Assembly (NCBI RefSeq): GCF_036240795.1
Contig: NZ_CP108454.1
Location: 8,430,001 to 8,494,000, forward strand
Length of the DNA stretch: 64,000 nt
Reading direction: 5' to 3'
From: Streptomyces sp. NBC_01268
GTDB lineage: Bacteria; Actinomycetota; Actinomycetes; Streptomycetales; Streptomycetaceae
A model generated the notes under the pieces. It was not told where the DNA came from. It saw nothing but the letters and a program-made list of their open reading frames with translations, and searched no databases. The position numbers were made by a program, and so were the translations under genes. Below are positions 36,373 through 44,884 of this stretch, piece after piece; position 1 is the stretch's first letter; the number at the start of each line of letters is the position of its first letter.

Positions 36373-37320
36373 TCAGGCGATGCGCAGGATGCTCTTGCCG
36401 TAGGTGGCGCCCTCAGCGAGCCGTTGTACGGCGGTGGCCAGGTCGGCCAGTTCGTATTCGGCGGTGATGTCCACGTGCACCGTACTGTCTGAGACGAGAC
36501 CGAGTGCGCGGCGGGCGCTGTCGGCGAGGCGTTCGGGGTGGGTCCGGCTGAGCAGGTTGCTGTTGTAGGTGATCAGTGACTTGCCCTGCATGAGCAGGTC
36601 GTTGGTGTCGGCCAGGACGGGTTCGTAGGTGCTGAGGTTGCCGTACACCGCAAGGCGGCCGTGCGGTGCAAGCTGCTCCAGGCCGGTGCGGCGGGTCGAG
36701 CCGCCGACCGGGTCGAGGATCACGTCGAAGCGTTCGTCGCCGAGCTCGGTCGGGAACTCTTCGCGGAGCACGACCTGGTCATAGCCGAACCGGGCCGTGT
36801 AGTCGGCTCTGGCCGCACTGCCGACGACGCCGACGATCCGGTCGGCCCCGGCAAGCCGGGCGAACTGGGCGGCGAGGGTGCCTACCGAGCCGGCCGCGGC
36901 ATGGATCAGCACGCTTTCGCCGGGCCGTACTCGAGTCGCGGTGTTGATCAGGTCGTAGGCGGTCGGTGCGGCCCAGCCGAGCCCCCCGGCCGTCCGCAGT
37001 GGCAGGTCGCCGACGTCCAGACTGAGGACGGCGGGCGCCACGACCACCTCGGCGCAGGCGCCCGCAGCGGTCAGTGCGGCCACGGGTGTACCGATGCGGT
37101 CATGGTCGATGCCCTCGCCGACCGCGGAGATGTACCCGGACGCCTCGAATCCGGGGACGAAGGGGCGCGGGGCGGGGAAGTGGCCGTCCCGGAGCATGGT
37201 GTCCCCCCACTGGATTCCGGCGTAGGCGACCTGGATCGCCACCTCGCCGGGGCCGGGAGCGGGCTCATCGAGTTCGGCGACCTGGTAGTGGCCCTCGGCG
37301 TCGAGAAGGACAGCCTTCAT
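36373..37320 (-). CDS. Zinc-independent quinone oxidoreductase (MDR family), 315 aa
   Basis: ATG 37320 with AAGGAG about 8 bases upstream. Motifs: N-terminal GroES-like fold (EPAPGPGEVAIQVAYAGIQW, PGFEASGYISAVGEGID), the NAD(P)H-binding AAAGSVGTLAAQFARLAGAD, and late VYGNLSTYEP. Cys/His zinc ligands of classical alcohol dehydrogenases are absent, as in quinone oxidoreductases (QOR/CrtZ-type). It reduces quinones or enones with NADPH in the cytoplasm. It is divergent from a MarR gene over a 102-base region with large palindromes, which argues that MarR represses it. Confidence 0.92.
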   Translation of the reverse strand: MKAVLLDAEGHYQVAELDEPAPGPGEVAIQVAYAGIQWGDTMLRDGHFPAPRPFVPGFEASGYISAVGEGIDHDRIGTPVAALTAAGACAEVVVAPAVLSLDVGDLPLRTAGGLGWAAPTAYDLINTATRVRPGESVLIHAAAGSVGTLAAQFARLAGADRIVGVVGSAARADYTARFGYDQVVLREEFPTELGDERFDVILDPVGGSTRRTGLEQLAPHGRLAVYGNLSTYEPVLADTNDLLMQGKSLITYNSNLLSRTHPERLADSARRALGLVSDSTVHVDITAEYELADLATAVQRLAEGATYGKSILRIA

Positions 37321-37337
37321 GAGTACAGCTCCTTGCG

Positions 37338-37389
37338 TTGACTCAGTATCCTGATACTGGAACCTAGGTGTATAAGGTTCCTGAGTCAA
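37338..37389. promoter_or_regulatory. Palindromic operator between the oxidoreductase and MarR genes
   Basis: A perfect 9-bp pair TTGACTCAG / CTGAGTCAA frames two inner palindromes: AGTATC-CT-GATACT at 37345 and GGAACCT-N9-AGGTTCC at 37359. MarR proteins bind such dyads between divergent genes. TTGACT at 37338 could double as a -35 box. Confidence 0.75.
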
Positions 37390-37422
37390 CCCATGAATCT
37401 GTTAGTTGAGTAGGAGTGCATC

Positions 37423-37884
37423 GTGGAAACCCCGGTCGAGGAGTCCCTCTGTACCCGGATCAGGCGGTCGGAGCAGGCGTTGATGGCGCATCACGAGGCC
37501 GTGCTGCGCGGCTACGGGCTGACCATGACGCAGTACACCGTGCTGCTGGCCCTCTCGCGTGAAGGCGGCATGTCCGGCGCCCAGCTGGCCCGCTCCTGCG
37601 GGGTGACGCAGCAGAGCATGAGCAGTGTGCTGACCAACATGGACGCCAAGGGACTGATCCGCCGCGAGACGTCCCCGGTGCACGCCAAGGTGCAGATCGC
37701 CACCCTGACCGATGAGGGTCAGACCGTCCTCGACCGCGCCTACCAGGAGGTGATCATCCTTGAGCGCGCACTGACCGACGCGTTCACGCCCTCCGAACAC
37801 GCAGCACTCTGCGAACTCCTGGAACGAGCCACTGCCGTGCTGATCCAGCAGACGCGCCACGCGACGGCCCCGCCCGCCACCTGA
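37423..37884 (+). CDS. MarR-family transcriptional regulator, 153 aa
   Basis: GTG 37423 follows GAGTAGGAGTG. The winged helix is intact: YTVLLALSREGGMSGAQLAR, SCGVTQQSMSSVLTNMDAKG, LIRRETSPVHAKVQIATLTD, with flanking dimer helices. One Cys in the recognition region (SCGVTQQ) could serve as an oxidant sensor, as in QorR/YodB-type quinone sensors, but that is inference. It probably represses the divergent oxidoreductase and itself through the palindrome upstream. Confidence 0.92.
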   Translation: METPVEESLCTRIRRSEQALMAHHEAVLRGYGLTMTQYTVLLALSREGGMSGAQLARSCGVTQQSMSSVLTNMDAKGLIRRETSPVHAKVQIATLTDEGQTVLDRAYQEVIILERALTDAFTPSEHAALCELLERATAVLIQQTRHATAPPAT

Positions 37885-38149
37885 GTCCTCAGCCGCCGGA
37901 CGCGCACGAGCCCCGTCCCTCCGTACGACCCCGGAAGATTCGGCTGACCTGCCTGCGAGGTCTGCCTGCCCTGCCGCGCCCGTGGTGCTGACCGCGGCTG
38001 AGTGCCACCGGCTGAAGAAGAGGGCCTACGGCCACCAGCCCCGCACCAGATGCAGCAGCGGGCGGCGACCGCCTTGCCGGCGGCTCGTGGCCGTAGCAAC
38101 GCCCGGATAGCCACCGAGACCTGTTTGCGTCGTCAACGGTGACGTCTGC

Positions 38150-38434
38150 GACTTCTGGGTCTTCGGCCTCTTGCGCCGCGCCTGGCACCCGTCGGCCATG
38201 CTGTGATTTGCTTGCGGGTCGGGGCCGGATCCTCGGTCGACGAGCGGTGCATCACCTGGCTCGGGACAGTGTTCTCGAACATGTCACAGGTCTCCAGCGC
38301 CTTCACCTCGGCGACGAGCGTGTGCTCGCCTGCGGTGGTCAGGTAGTCGGGGTGGCGGCCGGTGCCGAACTCGGGCTCCACCGCGAAGGTGTAGCCCGCT
38401 CGCGGAGGTAGCGGGCGACACGCGCTTCAGTCAC
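38150..38434 (-). pseudogene. Nuclease-like gene fragment with a one-base deletion
   Basis: GTG 38434 begins TEARVARYLRER. One G is missing near 38395; the restored frame reads EPEFGTGRHPDYLTTAGEHT then LVAEVKALETCDMFENTVPS and fades near 38150. The 'D-Y-x(12)-E-V-K' spacing is that of a PD-(D/E)XK nuclease core (PDY...AEVKA). The C-terminal half is lost. It is probably a former restriction- or defence-type nuclease, low certainty. Confidence 0.45.
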
Positions 38435-38454
38435 CTCGCCGATCCCGGGTGGCT

Positions 38455-38875
38455 TCACGCGGGCAGCATGCCCGAGTCGGCCCTGCCCGGCCGCAGCAGG
38501 AATCTGTGGATCTCCGCCATGCCGGGCGCGTAGCCGTCGGAGGTGTCCACCAGGAGCTTAGGGGCGGCCAGGCTGATGGGAATGAACCGGTCAGGGTCGT
38601 AGACGCCGGCCTCCATGTCGGCGAGCAGAGCCTTGTCTCCATGGGCGACCCGGTGGCGGTCGCTGTGCGCTCGGTCGGCGATACGTCGGGCGATGGCTGA
38701 GGCGGGGGTGGTGCACCGGATGATCCGTAGGTCGGCGAACTCCGCGAGCGGCTCCAGCCCGGGGCGCCAGAGACGGTCTTGGAAGGCGGCTTCGGCGACG
38801 ACGGTCGTACCCGCCCGCAGGAGTACGGCGATCGCCGCGAAGAACGCCTCCAGGGCCGGGATGTCGAGCGGGTTG
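38455..38875 (-). pseudogene. P-loop kinase-like gene, 5'-truncated
   Basis: A clean minus-strand frame without any start codon reads DIPALEAFFAAIAVLLRAGT, TVVAEAAFQDRLWRPGLEPL, LRIIRCTTPASAIARRIADR and YDPDRFIPISLAAPKLLVDT, ending GMLPA. This is the second half of a zeta-toxin/AAA-type small kinase (the 'V-V-x-E-A-A-F' strand and lid Arg residues), with the P-loop half missing. It is cut at about 38875 where a VCBS fragment begins on the other strand. Confidence 0.6.
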
Positions 38876-39024
38876 TCGCCGACGGAATCCCCGACTTCTG
38901 GGCCATGTACAAGACGGGCAACGTCCGCTTCTACCGAGGCGGACGCACCTCACATCAGGCCTCCTACGGCAACGTCATCCAGACCGGTGACGACCTGTGG
39001 ACCGACAAGGTCACCTTCGGCTGA
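38876..39024 (+). pseudogene. C-terminal fragment of a VCBS/FG-GAP repeat protein
   Basis: Forty-odd codons starting DGIPDFWAMYKTGNVRFYRG and ending LWTDKVTFG. The 'GDGIPDFW' start is the calcium-loop consensus of VCBS/FG-GAP repeats found in exported Streptomyces proteins. The rest of the gene is missing. A perfect hairpin follows its stop. Confidence 0.55.
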
Positions 39025-39042
39025 TCCAAGCCGGCGCCGACG

Positions 39043-39080
39043 TGTTCGATCGGCGGCGCAACAGCGCCGCCGATCGAACA
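39043..39080 (+). terminator. Perfect 17-bp hairpin
   Basis: TGTTCGATCGGCGGCGC and its exact reverse complement flank a 4-base AACA loop, 18 bases after the VCBS fragment stop. It is a very stable terminator-type structure. Confidence 0.8.
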
Positions 39081-39282
39081 GCAGCTGCAACGGCCAAGCC
39101 GCAGAGCCGGGCCCGGACCTTTCAAACTGGAGGGTGCCGGTTCCGGGGGCAACGCCCCTCTACGGAAGCGGACCACATCCGCGCACCACACGGGAGACAC
39201 ACCTGCACCGCGCCGAGTCAGCTTCACGGCACTCAGGGGCCACGCACCGCGTGGTGGCCACCGGGCCGCCGCACGCCAGTGG

Positions 39283-39585
39283 TCAGAGGGCCTGCTCGTA
39301 GCTGACCGTGGCGTCAGGGCAAGACTCCGCGAGCCTGGTCAAAGCGTCCCGCTCGCCGGCATCTGCAGCCAGGCTCCAGCGCAGCTTGGTGCCGGCCCAC
39401 TCGGACAGGTACCGGCACACCGGTTCGGGGACCGGGGGGAGCCAGGTCTGCGGGTCCTGGTCGGCCTTCTGCCGGTTGGACCGCGCGGTTCACCGCGACC
39501 AGACTCGTGGAGGCGTCCTGGTCGTTGGCGTACGCCTCCCTGCGCTGCGCCGTCCAGGCGCTGGCGCCAGCTGGCGGGGAGCGTC
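39283..39585 (-). pseudogene. HNH-type (DUF1524) nuclease fragment, frameshifted
   Basis: Minus strand: AWTAQRREAYANDQDASTSL and VAVNRA, then, after one shift near 39480, NRQKADQDPQTWLPPVPEPV and CRYLSEWAGTKLRWSLAADA to VSYEQAL at 39283. This is the conserved C-terminal half of small actinobacterial HNH/GmrSD-like nucleases ('..AQRR.AYANDL....LvaV....N.sK.d.dp..W'). The N-terminal half with the His-Asn-His core is missing. Confidence 0.65.
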
Positions 39586-39744
39586 ATTCGAACCGTGCGG
39601 TATTCGTGCCTGGCGCGGTTGTCTGAGCGCTTCGCACCAGTGCTCCTACTGGTGCGCCTGCGCGGCGAGGAGGTCCTGTACTGGTGAAGAGGCGTTCTCG
39701 ATGCGCTATTCCATGAGATTCCGGGGGCCGCTCCGGAAGTCGGC

Positions 39745-40605
39745 TCAGGAGTCCGTGCGTTGCTGCTCTTCGTCCTTCGCGGTGGGGGCGCGGTCAGGCT
39801 TGGGCGCGGTCATGTCGAGAAGGATCATGGCGTCGTAGTCGGGGGTGCCGAGTTCGACGGTGTAGACGCCGAGACGTTGCCCGGGGGTGCCGTCGAGGAA
39901 CATGGACTGGCCCGTGAGGTGCATGGTGCCGACCTGGGGGTGGTGGAAGGTCTTGCGGGCGGGCTTGTTGCCGGTGACCTCGTAGCGTTCCCAGAGCCTT
40001 GCGAAGTCCGGGCTCTTGAGGAGGAGCTCGCCGACGAGGTTGGTCAGGTCGGGGGCGTCGGGGATGGTGCCGGCGGTGGCGCGCAGGCGGACGACGCAGG
40101 CGCGGACCTGGCGGTCCCAGTCGGGAAACAGGTCGCGTGAGGCGGGGTGGAGGAAGAGGTAGCGGGCAAGGTTGCGCTGCTTGACCGGCCAGTCGGCCAG
40201 GCCCGTGTAGAGGGCGAGCCCGCCGGGGTTGGAGGCGAGGAAGTCCATGCTGCGGCTGACGATGTACGCGGGGTTGGGGCGCATCGTCTCCAGGAGCAGT
40301 TTGAGGTGGGGGTGCACGGTGCGGCTGGGCGCCGGGGGCGGTTCGGGGGCGTAGCGGGCGGCGTGGACGGCGAGCTCGCGCAGGTGCTGGTGTTCCTGGT
40401 CGTCGAGGTGGAGCGCGCGGGCGAGGGCGTCGAGGACGGCGGGGCTGGGCCGGGTCTCCTTGCCGCGCTCCAGGCGCACGTAGTAGTCGATGCTGATCCC
40501 CGCCAGGGTGGCGAGCTCTTCGCGTCGCAGGCCCGGGGTGCGGCGCAGGCCGGCGCCGATGGTGAGACCGACCTGTTCGGGGCGTGTCTGGGTGCGGCGG
40601 TAACG
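39745..40605 (-). pseudogene. MmyB-type HTH regulator, 5' end removed
   Basis: The frame reads LRRTPGLRREELATLAGISI, DYYVRLERGKETRPSPAVLD (helix-turn-helix) and then the MmyB-like ligand domain (LLLETMRPNPAYIVSRSMDF, DLTNLVGELLLKSPDFARLW, MHLTGQSMFLDGTPGQRLGV). The protein ends PTAKDEEQQRTDS. Upstream of RRTQTRPEQVG there is no ATG or GTG; the first ten or so residues of the family are replaced by unrelated sequence at about 40605. That point is the presumed left edge of the Tn7-like element. An internal GTG at 40479 would remove the recognition helix. Confidence 0.7.
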
Positions 40606-40830
40606 CTCGGTGGGGGGTTTGTTGGTGTGTCGGGTCGTTGGTGGCCTGGGGTGTTGTGGGTTTGTTGAGAGGTTGAGTTGGCGGTTCGACGGGGTGGCTG
40701 TGGTGTGTGGGCTGGGGATATGTGTTCTGTGTTGAGTGGGGCTGGGTGTGTTGTAGGTAGTTCTAGCGTGTAAAGGCCCGGTTGGTGTTTGTGCTGGTCA
40801 GGGCTGTTCTGCCTGTTCGGCGGGGTGGGC

Positions 40831-41880
40831 TTATCGGCTTCGGCGGGGGCGGTGGTGGGTTTCGGCGAGGTGGTCGAGGCGGATGGCGTCGAGGGTGGTC
40901 TTGGTGATGCGTTCGGTGCCGTCGTGGATGGCGGTGATGGCGGCTTGTCGGATGAGCCTTGTGAGGGATCCGATGCGGCCGGCGGTGCGCTGGTGGAGGT
41001 AGGGGGCGTGGCGGGGGAGGGTGCCGGGTGTGTGCTGGTGGAGGTCGAGGTTGTTTTCGATGTCGGTGATGACGTCGCGGAACGGGTGGCGGGTGCCGTG
41101 GCGGGCGGGGAGGGGACCGCAGTCGACGAGGGTGGCGCGTCCGGCGAGCTGGGCACCCCGTGTCCCGCTGAACAGGGGTGTTTCGGTGACGTTGATGCCG
41201 GCGTAGACGAACGTGGCGGGCAGGCGTTCGCTGAGGTCTTTGATCAGATCGGCGGTTTGGGCGCCGGTGGTGGTGCGGGGGTTGAGGCGGTGGATCTCGT
41301 CGATCATCACCAGCTGCACACCGGCTTGGGTGTAGGTGTGGCAGACGGCGTCGGTGATCTGGGTCTGGGTCATGCGCGCGGTGGTGGGGATGCCGAGGTA
41401 GCGGGCGAACTCGGTGACGAGGGTCTTTGCGGTCGCGCCGGGCGGGACGAGGACATACGCGACGGGTACTGCTGCGTGTGCTGATCCGGGCGGTGCGGGG
41501 TTTTTGCGGGTGTGGGCGAGGTGGCAGGTACGGCCGACGTTGAGGAGTGCGGTCGTTTTCCCTGCTGCGGCGGGTCCGGTGACGATCAGTGAGGGCCGTG
41601 CGGTGGTCTGCTGGTGGCGGCCGAGGATCATCAGGGTGCGGACCTGGGTGGCGAGCTGGCTGATGGCGGGGGTGCGGATGGTGACGAACGCGGAGTGGTA
41701 GGCCAGTCGTTCTTCTGTGCTGCGGGGCGGGTCGCCGGGGCTGGGCGGGGTGGGTGGGTCGGTGGTGGCGAATCGGTGCCAGCCCTGCCAGGTGGTCAGG
41801 GGCCAGGACAGCTCGGCCTCGCCGCTGTCGTCGGTGCCGCCTTGTGTGCTGCTCGCGCTTGTCTGGCCGGGGTTCACCAT
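40831..41880 (-). CDS. tniB: TniB/TnsC-like AAA ATPase, 349 aa
   Basis: Walker A GPAAAGKTT at residues 102-110 and Walker B LVMIDEIH with Asp193-Glu194, followed by sensor-type FVYAGINVTETPLF. The C-terminal part (RTAGRIGSLTRLIRQAAITA) is the usual helical end of transposition ATPases. This protein forms the target-selection collar that links TniQ to the integrase. ATG 41880 overlaps the integrase stop by seven bases, so it is translated after it. It is the last gene of the operon. Confidence 0.9.
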   Translation of the reverse strand: MVNPGQTSASSTQGGTDDSGEAELSWPLTTWQGWHRFATTDPPTPPSPGDPPRSTEERLAYHSAFVTIRTPAISQLATQVRTLMILGRHQQTTARPSLIVTGPAAAGKTTALLNVGRTCHLAHTRKNPAPPGSAHAAVPVAYVLVPPGATAKTLVTEFARYLGIPTTARMTQTQITDAVCHTYTQAGVQLVMIDEIHRLNPRTTTGAQTADLIKDLSERLPATFVYAGINVTETPLFSGTRGAQLAGRATLVDCGPLPARHGTRHPFRDVITDIENNLDLHQHTPGTLPRHAPYLHQRTAGRIGSLTRLIRQAAITAIHDGTERITKTTLDAIRLDHLAETHHRPRRSR

Positions 41881-43973
41881 GTGGCGGCTTCCTCGTGCGC
41901 GTTGTAGAGCCCGAATCCGGTGGCCGGGGCGGGGCTGACGTCGTCGGGCAGGTCGTCGAGGTCGTCGATGCTGTCGTCGTCCCGCTGTTCCGGGCTGCCG
42001 GCGGTTGCTTCGGTGCCGTGGTTCCCATTGCGGGCTGTGGGAAGCGGGATGTGAGCGGTGCGGGCCATGAGGGCCTGATCCGTTTTGGTGGCGTGGCCGC
42101 TGTGGACGCGTCGCATGAGCTGGTCGAGGGCGTCGGCGAGGCTGGCTTCGTACTGCTCGGCGTCACCGTGGCTGCCGTCGACGGCCTGGGTGCGGATGTG
42201 CTGCCAGGTGCGTTCGTCGAAGGGCCGGTGGACGTGGTCGCGGTGGATCCACGGAATCTCGGTGAGTTCACCGTCAGGCAGGCGCACCCAGATCTGGCGT
42301 ACGTCGTGGGGGTTGTAGTGGATCTCCCATTTCCCGCCGCGGCCGGCGACGGGGGAGGCCTGGCCGCGGTGCGGGGCGAGGAGATCGGCGTCGTAGGTGC
42401 GGTGGTGGATGGTGATGCCGGCGGGGGTGATGGCCTGCCAGCGCACGGGCAGCAGTTCGAGGTAATCGCGCCCGGTCAATGGGACGGGTACGTGTCCGGC
42501 GACGGCGACGAGCACGCCCCACATCTCATTCGGGGTAAGGGCCTTCTTGGGCATCATCGGGTGGCGCAGCCCTTCGTGAGGCCGGTGGTGGTAGTGCACC
42601 AGCCACTCATCGAGGAGGTCCTGCAACTGGGCGACGCTGTAGCAGGCGTCTTTCTCGGCATCGGGGCCGCGGCGGGTGACGTCGGATCCGGTGTAGCCGG
42701 GCAGGTGCTGGCAGAACAGGGCGTTGATGGAGCCGAAAGTCCGCTCGACGATGCCCTTCGCGGTGGGAGCGCGGGGCGGGGCGGGCTGGACGCTGATGCC
42801 GAGGGTCTCGCAGGCGGCGGTGAACGCGGCGGAGACGAAGACCTTGCCCCGGTCGACGACGATCGTCTCCGGCAGGACGACCGGCCGGGCCGCCGCACCG
42901 GCCAGACGCTCGTCCAGCGTGGCCAGCCGCTGGTGGGGGAGCGCGCGGGCATGGTCCATGCGCAGGATGTCCGGCCAGGCCGGCCTGGCCGGGTGAGGGA
43001 CGGCCATCTCCGCCAGCAGCAGGGCCGCGTCCACAGCCTTGGTCGCGCTCGGGCACAGCACGGCAGCCAGGATGGAGCGGGTCGCGACATCGACAGCGAT
43101 GGTCAGCTCGGGCCGGGCCAGGCGCCCGTCGTCGAAGAGAGCCAGAACATCCAGGCGGGTGGTGTCGATCTGGACCTGCTCGCCCGGCCGCAGCGCCGTG
43201 GCAGGGGTGAAAGCCCGCCCCTCGACACTCGCAGGCACCTGCCGCACCGGGCCACTGGGCAGCTCACCGGGGCGGGCGAGCGTGGTGACGAGCCGGTACA
43301 GCGTGGCCTGGGACGGAACGGGCACCGCACCGGGGCCGTGCCGCTCCTTGAGAATCTGGTTGATCAGCGGGAACAGGCCGCTGATGGTGCCCCTGGAACG
43401 CCCGCGCCGGCGGCGCAGCGCCTCACGGACGGCGGCGACGACCCGTTCGTCGCAGCGCCCGGTAGGGCTGGAGGCGCGGGTGGTGCGGTGGTCGAGCAAC
43501 CCCCACAGTCCCTGCTTGCGGTAGGCCAGGCGCATGCGCTGCACCGTGGTACGCGACACCCGCCCGAACCCCAGGGCGGTCAGCTCCTCGGCCTTGGCCT
43601 GCTCCCGCTCGGCCAGCGTGTGCCGTGCGGGGTCGTACTGCTCCCGCACCACTCCACCGCTGCCGGGCCCGTCGGCAAGGCCGCATTCGACTTCCCTCAC
43701 GTGCCGCTGCCAGGCCAGGGCCTTGTTCCGCGCCGCGGCGGGCGCGGTCTCGAACAGCCCCCACTGCGGGGCCGCCTGCGGTGCGTCGGCCCCGATGACG
43801 CTGAAGCCGGGATCGGCGAACAGGTACCCGGCGAGCACCGCCTCGCCACCGCCGTCCGGGCCGACGAGGTGAACGGTCTGCCCGGACAGGGCGGCCACCT
43901 GCCACTTCACACCGCGGAAACAGACATGCGCCCCGACCGCCACGGCCGGCCGCGCAGTGCGCCGCGCGCTCAC
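41874..43973 (-). CDS. tniA: TniA/TnsB-like DDE integrase, 699 aa
   Basis: GTG 43973 overlaps the TnsA-like stop (GTGA). N-terminal HTH domains (RVSRTTVQRMRLAYRKQG), then a retroviral-integrase fold with Asp270 (QIDTTRLDVL), Asp374 (VVDRGKVFVS) and Glu410 (GIVERTFGSI), with 35 residues between the last two (DD35E), followed by the Mu-type C-terminal beta barrel (GGKWEIHYNPHDVRQIWV). It cuts and joins the 3' ends of the element. The C-terminal 60 residues are acidic and probably bind the ATPase. Confidence 0.92.
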   Translation of the reverse strand: MSARRTARPAVAVGAHVCFRGVKWQVAALSGQTVHLVGPDGGGEAVLAGYLFADPGFSVIGADAPQAAPQWGLFETAPAAARNKALAWQRHVREVECGLADGPGSGGVVREQYDPARHTLAEREQAKAEELTALGFGRVSRTTVQRMRLAYRKQGLWGLLDHRTTRASSPTGRCDERVVAAVREALRRRRGRSRGTISGLFPLINQILKERHGPGAVPVPSQATLYRLVTTLARPGELPSGPVRQVPASVEGRAFTPATALRPGEQVQIDTTRLDVLALFDDGRLARPELTIAVDVATRSILAAVLCPSATKAVDAALLLAEMAVPHPARPAWPDILRMDHARALPHQRLATLDERLAGAAARPVVLPETIVVDRGKVFVSAAFTAACETLGISVQPAPPRAPTAKGIVERTFGSINALFCQHLPGYTGSDVTRRGPDAEKDACYSVAQLQDLLDEWLVHYHHRPHEGLRHPMMPKKALTPNEMWGVLVAVAGHVPVPLTGRDYLELLPVRWQAITPAGITIHHRTYDADLLAPHRGQASPVAGRGGKWEIHYNPHDVRQIWVRLPDGELTEIPWIHRDHVHRPFDERTWQHIRTQAVDGSHGDAEQYEASLADALDQLMRRVHSGHATKTDQALMARTAHIPLPTARNGNHGTEATAGSPEQRDDDSIDDLDDLPDDVSPAPATGFGLYNAHEEAATW

Positions 43974-44779
43974 CCGGCACCTCCCGTCCCGCCCAGACCG
44001 TTCCATCCCCTGGGACCGACAAGGACGCACTCGTGCAGCGGCACCTCCAAGTCCGTGGTGAGCTGTCCGTGCCACAGGGCGTGGAAGACGACGGGAAGAA
44101 CCTCGATCGGGTCACCGACAGCTTCGGCTCCCTCCAGCAGCGGCCGTGGCCGCGCGAACACCTCCACAACAGCGGGCGTCAGGCCCAGGCGGCCGGCGTT
44201 GCGGGGATGGCGGTAGCCGGCCAGCCACTTCAGATTGGCGGCCGGCACATCGTCGAGCGGCGCAAGGCGCCGGTAGTTCCAGCCGATCTCCTCACACGCC
44301 TCGCCCATCGCTTCGGCAGCCTTCAAAGCACGGTCGCCGCCGGCTTCTGGGTGGCTGGGGCAGTCGGCCAGCAGACCCGTGCCGTCGCGGTACCGGACGA
44401 ACAGCTGCGGCACCCAGGAACGCACCCGCCCCCGATTGTCCCGCCACAGCAGCCGCACCGGACGCCCCGCGAGCCCGGTCACATGCGGGTCGCGGTCCAA
44501 GACCATCAGCTGGGTACGCATCGCGTTCGACCCCGCAGCCACGTGCCGCCCGGTGGTTGCTGACCACCACAGGCCTGGCCCCCAGCGCCGCCCCGGGATC
44601 ACCGGGAACGCCGACACCGGCGGCAGCTCCTCGAACGCCGCGGTCATGGCGGCATCCGCCCACCGCTGCTGGACCGGCTGCCCCACCGGATCGAGGAACA
44701 CCGCCTCGAACCCGCACCCTCGATCCACGGCCACTCGCCCTGCCCGGCCTCCAGGCCGGGTCGCCCCTGTGCTGATCAC
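43970..44779 (-). CDS. TnsA-like protein with non-canonical active site, 269 aa
   Basis: Its place and coupling (4-base overlap with the integrase) match TnsA, the endonuclease that cuts 5' ends in Tn7. The body shows the expected order: FEAVFLDPVGQPVQQRWADA, SNAMRTQLMVLDRDPHVTGL, LFVRYRDGTGLLADCPSHPE, YRRLAPLDDVPAANLKWLAG, YRHPRNAGR. In the usual TnsA core the first strand carries a Glu and the second reads 'PDF...vD.K'. Here the corresponding places read SNAMR, PQLF and ADCPS, so the catalytic Glu, Asp and Lys are not evident. ATG 44779. Confidence 0.7.
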   Translation of the reverse strand: MISTGATRPGGRAGRVAVDRGCGFEAVFLDPVGQPVQQRWADAAMTAAFEELPPVSAFPVIPGRRWGPGLWWSATTGRHVAAGSNAMRTQLMVLDRDPHVTGLAGRPVRLLWRDNRGRVRSWVPQLFVRYRDGTGLLADCPSHPEAGGDRALKAAEAMGEACEEIGWNYRRLAPLDDVPAANLKWLAGYRHPRNAGRLGLTPAVVEVFARPRPLLEGAEAVGDPIEVLPVVFHALWHGQLTTDLEVPLHECVLVGPRGWNGLGGTGGAG

Positions 44780-44884
44780 CTGCGTCAGCCAAGCCGCTCC
44801 CGCCGGCAGATATCGCTGTTTTCAGGATTTCTGCCACAAACGAGTGCCCTATCAGCTAACAGGTGACACCCCGTCCCGTCGTTC

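Noticed and set aside
35549..36403. 284-codon plus-strand gene
   Set aside because: Only the first 110 codons carry ParB-like pieces; the rest runs through a terminator hairpin and non-coding DNA.
40763..42271. 502-codon minus-strand frame over the ATPase gene
   Set aside because: Pro/Arg/Thr-rich shadow of the TniB/TniA genes, which have clear motifs in their own frames.
41754..44216. 820-codon plus-strand frame opposite the integrase
   Set aside because: No motif; the minus strand has a complete DD35E integrase.
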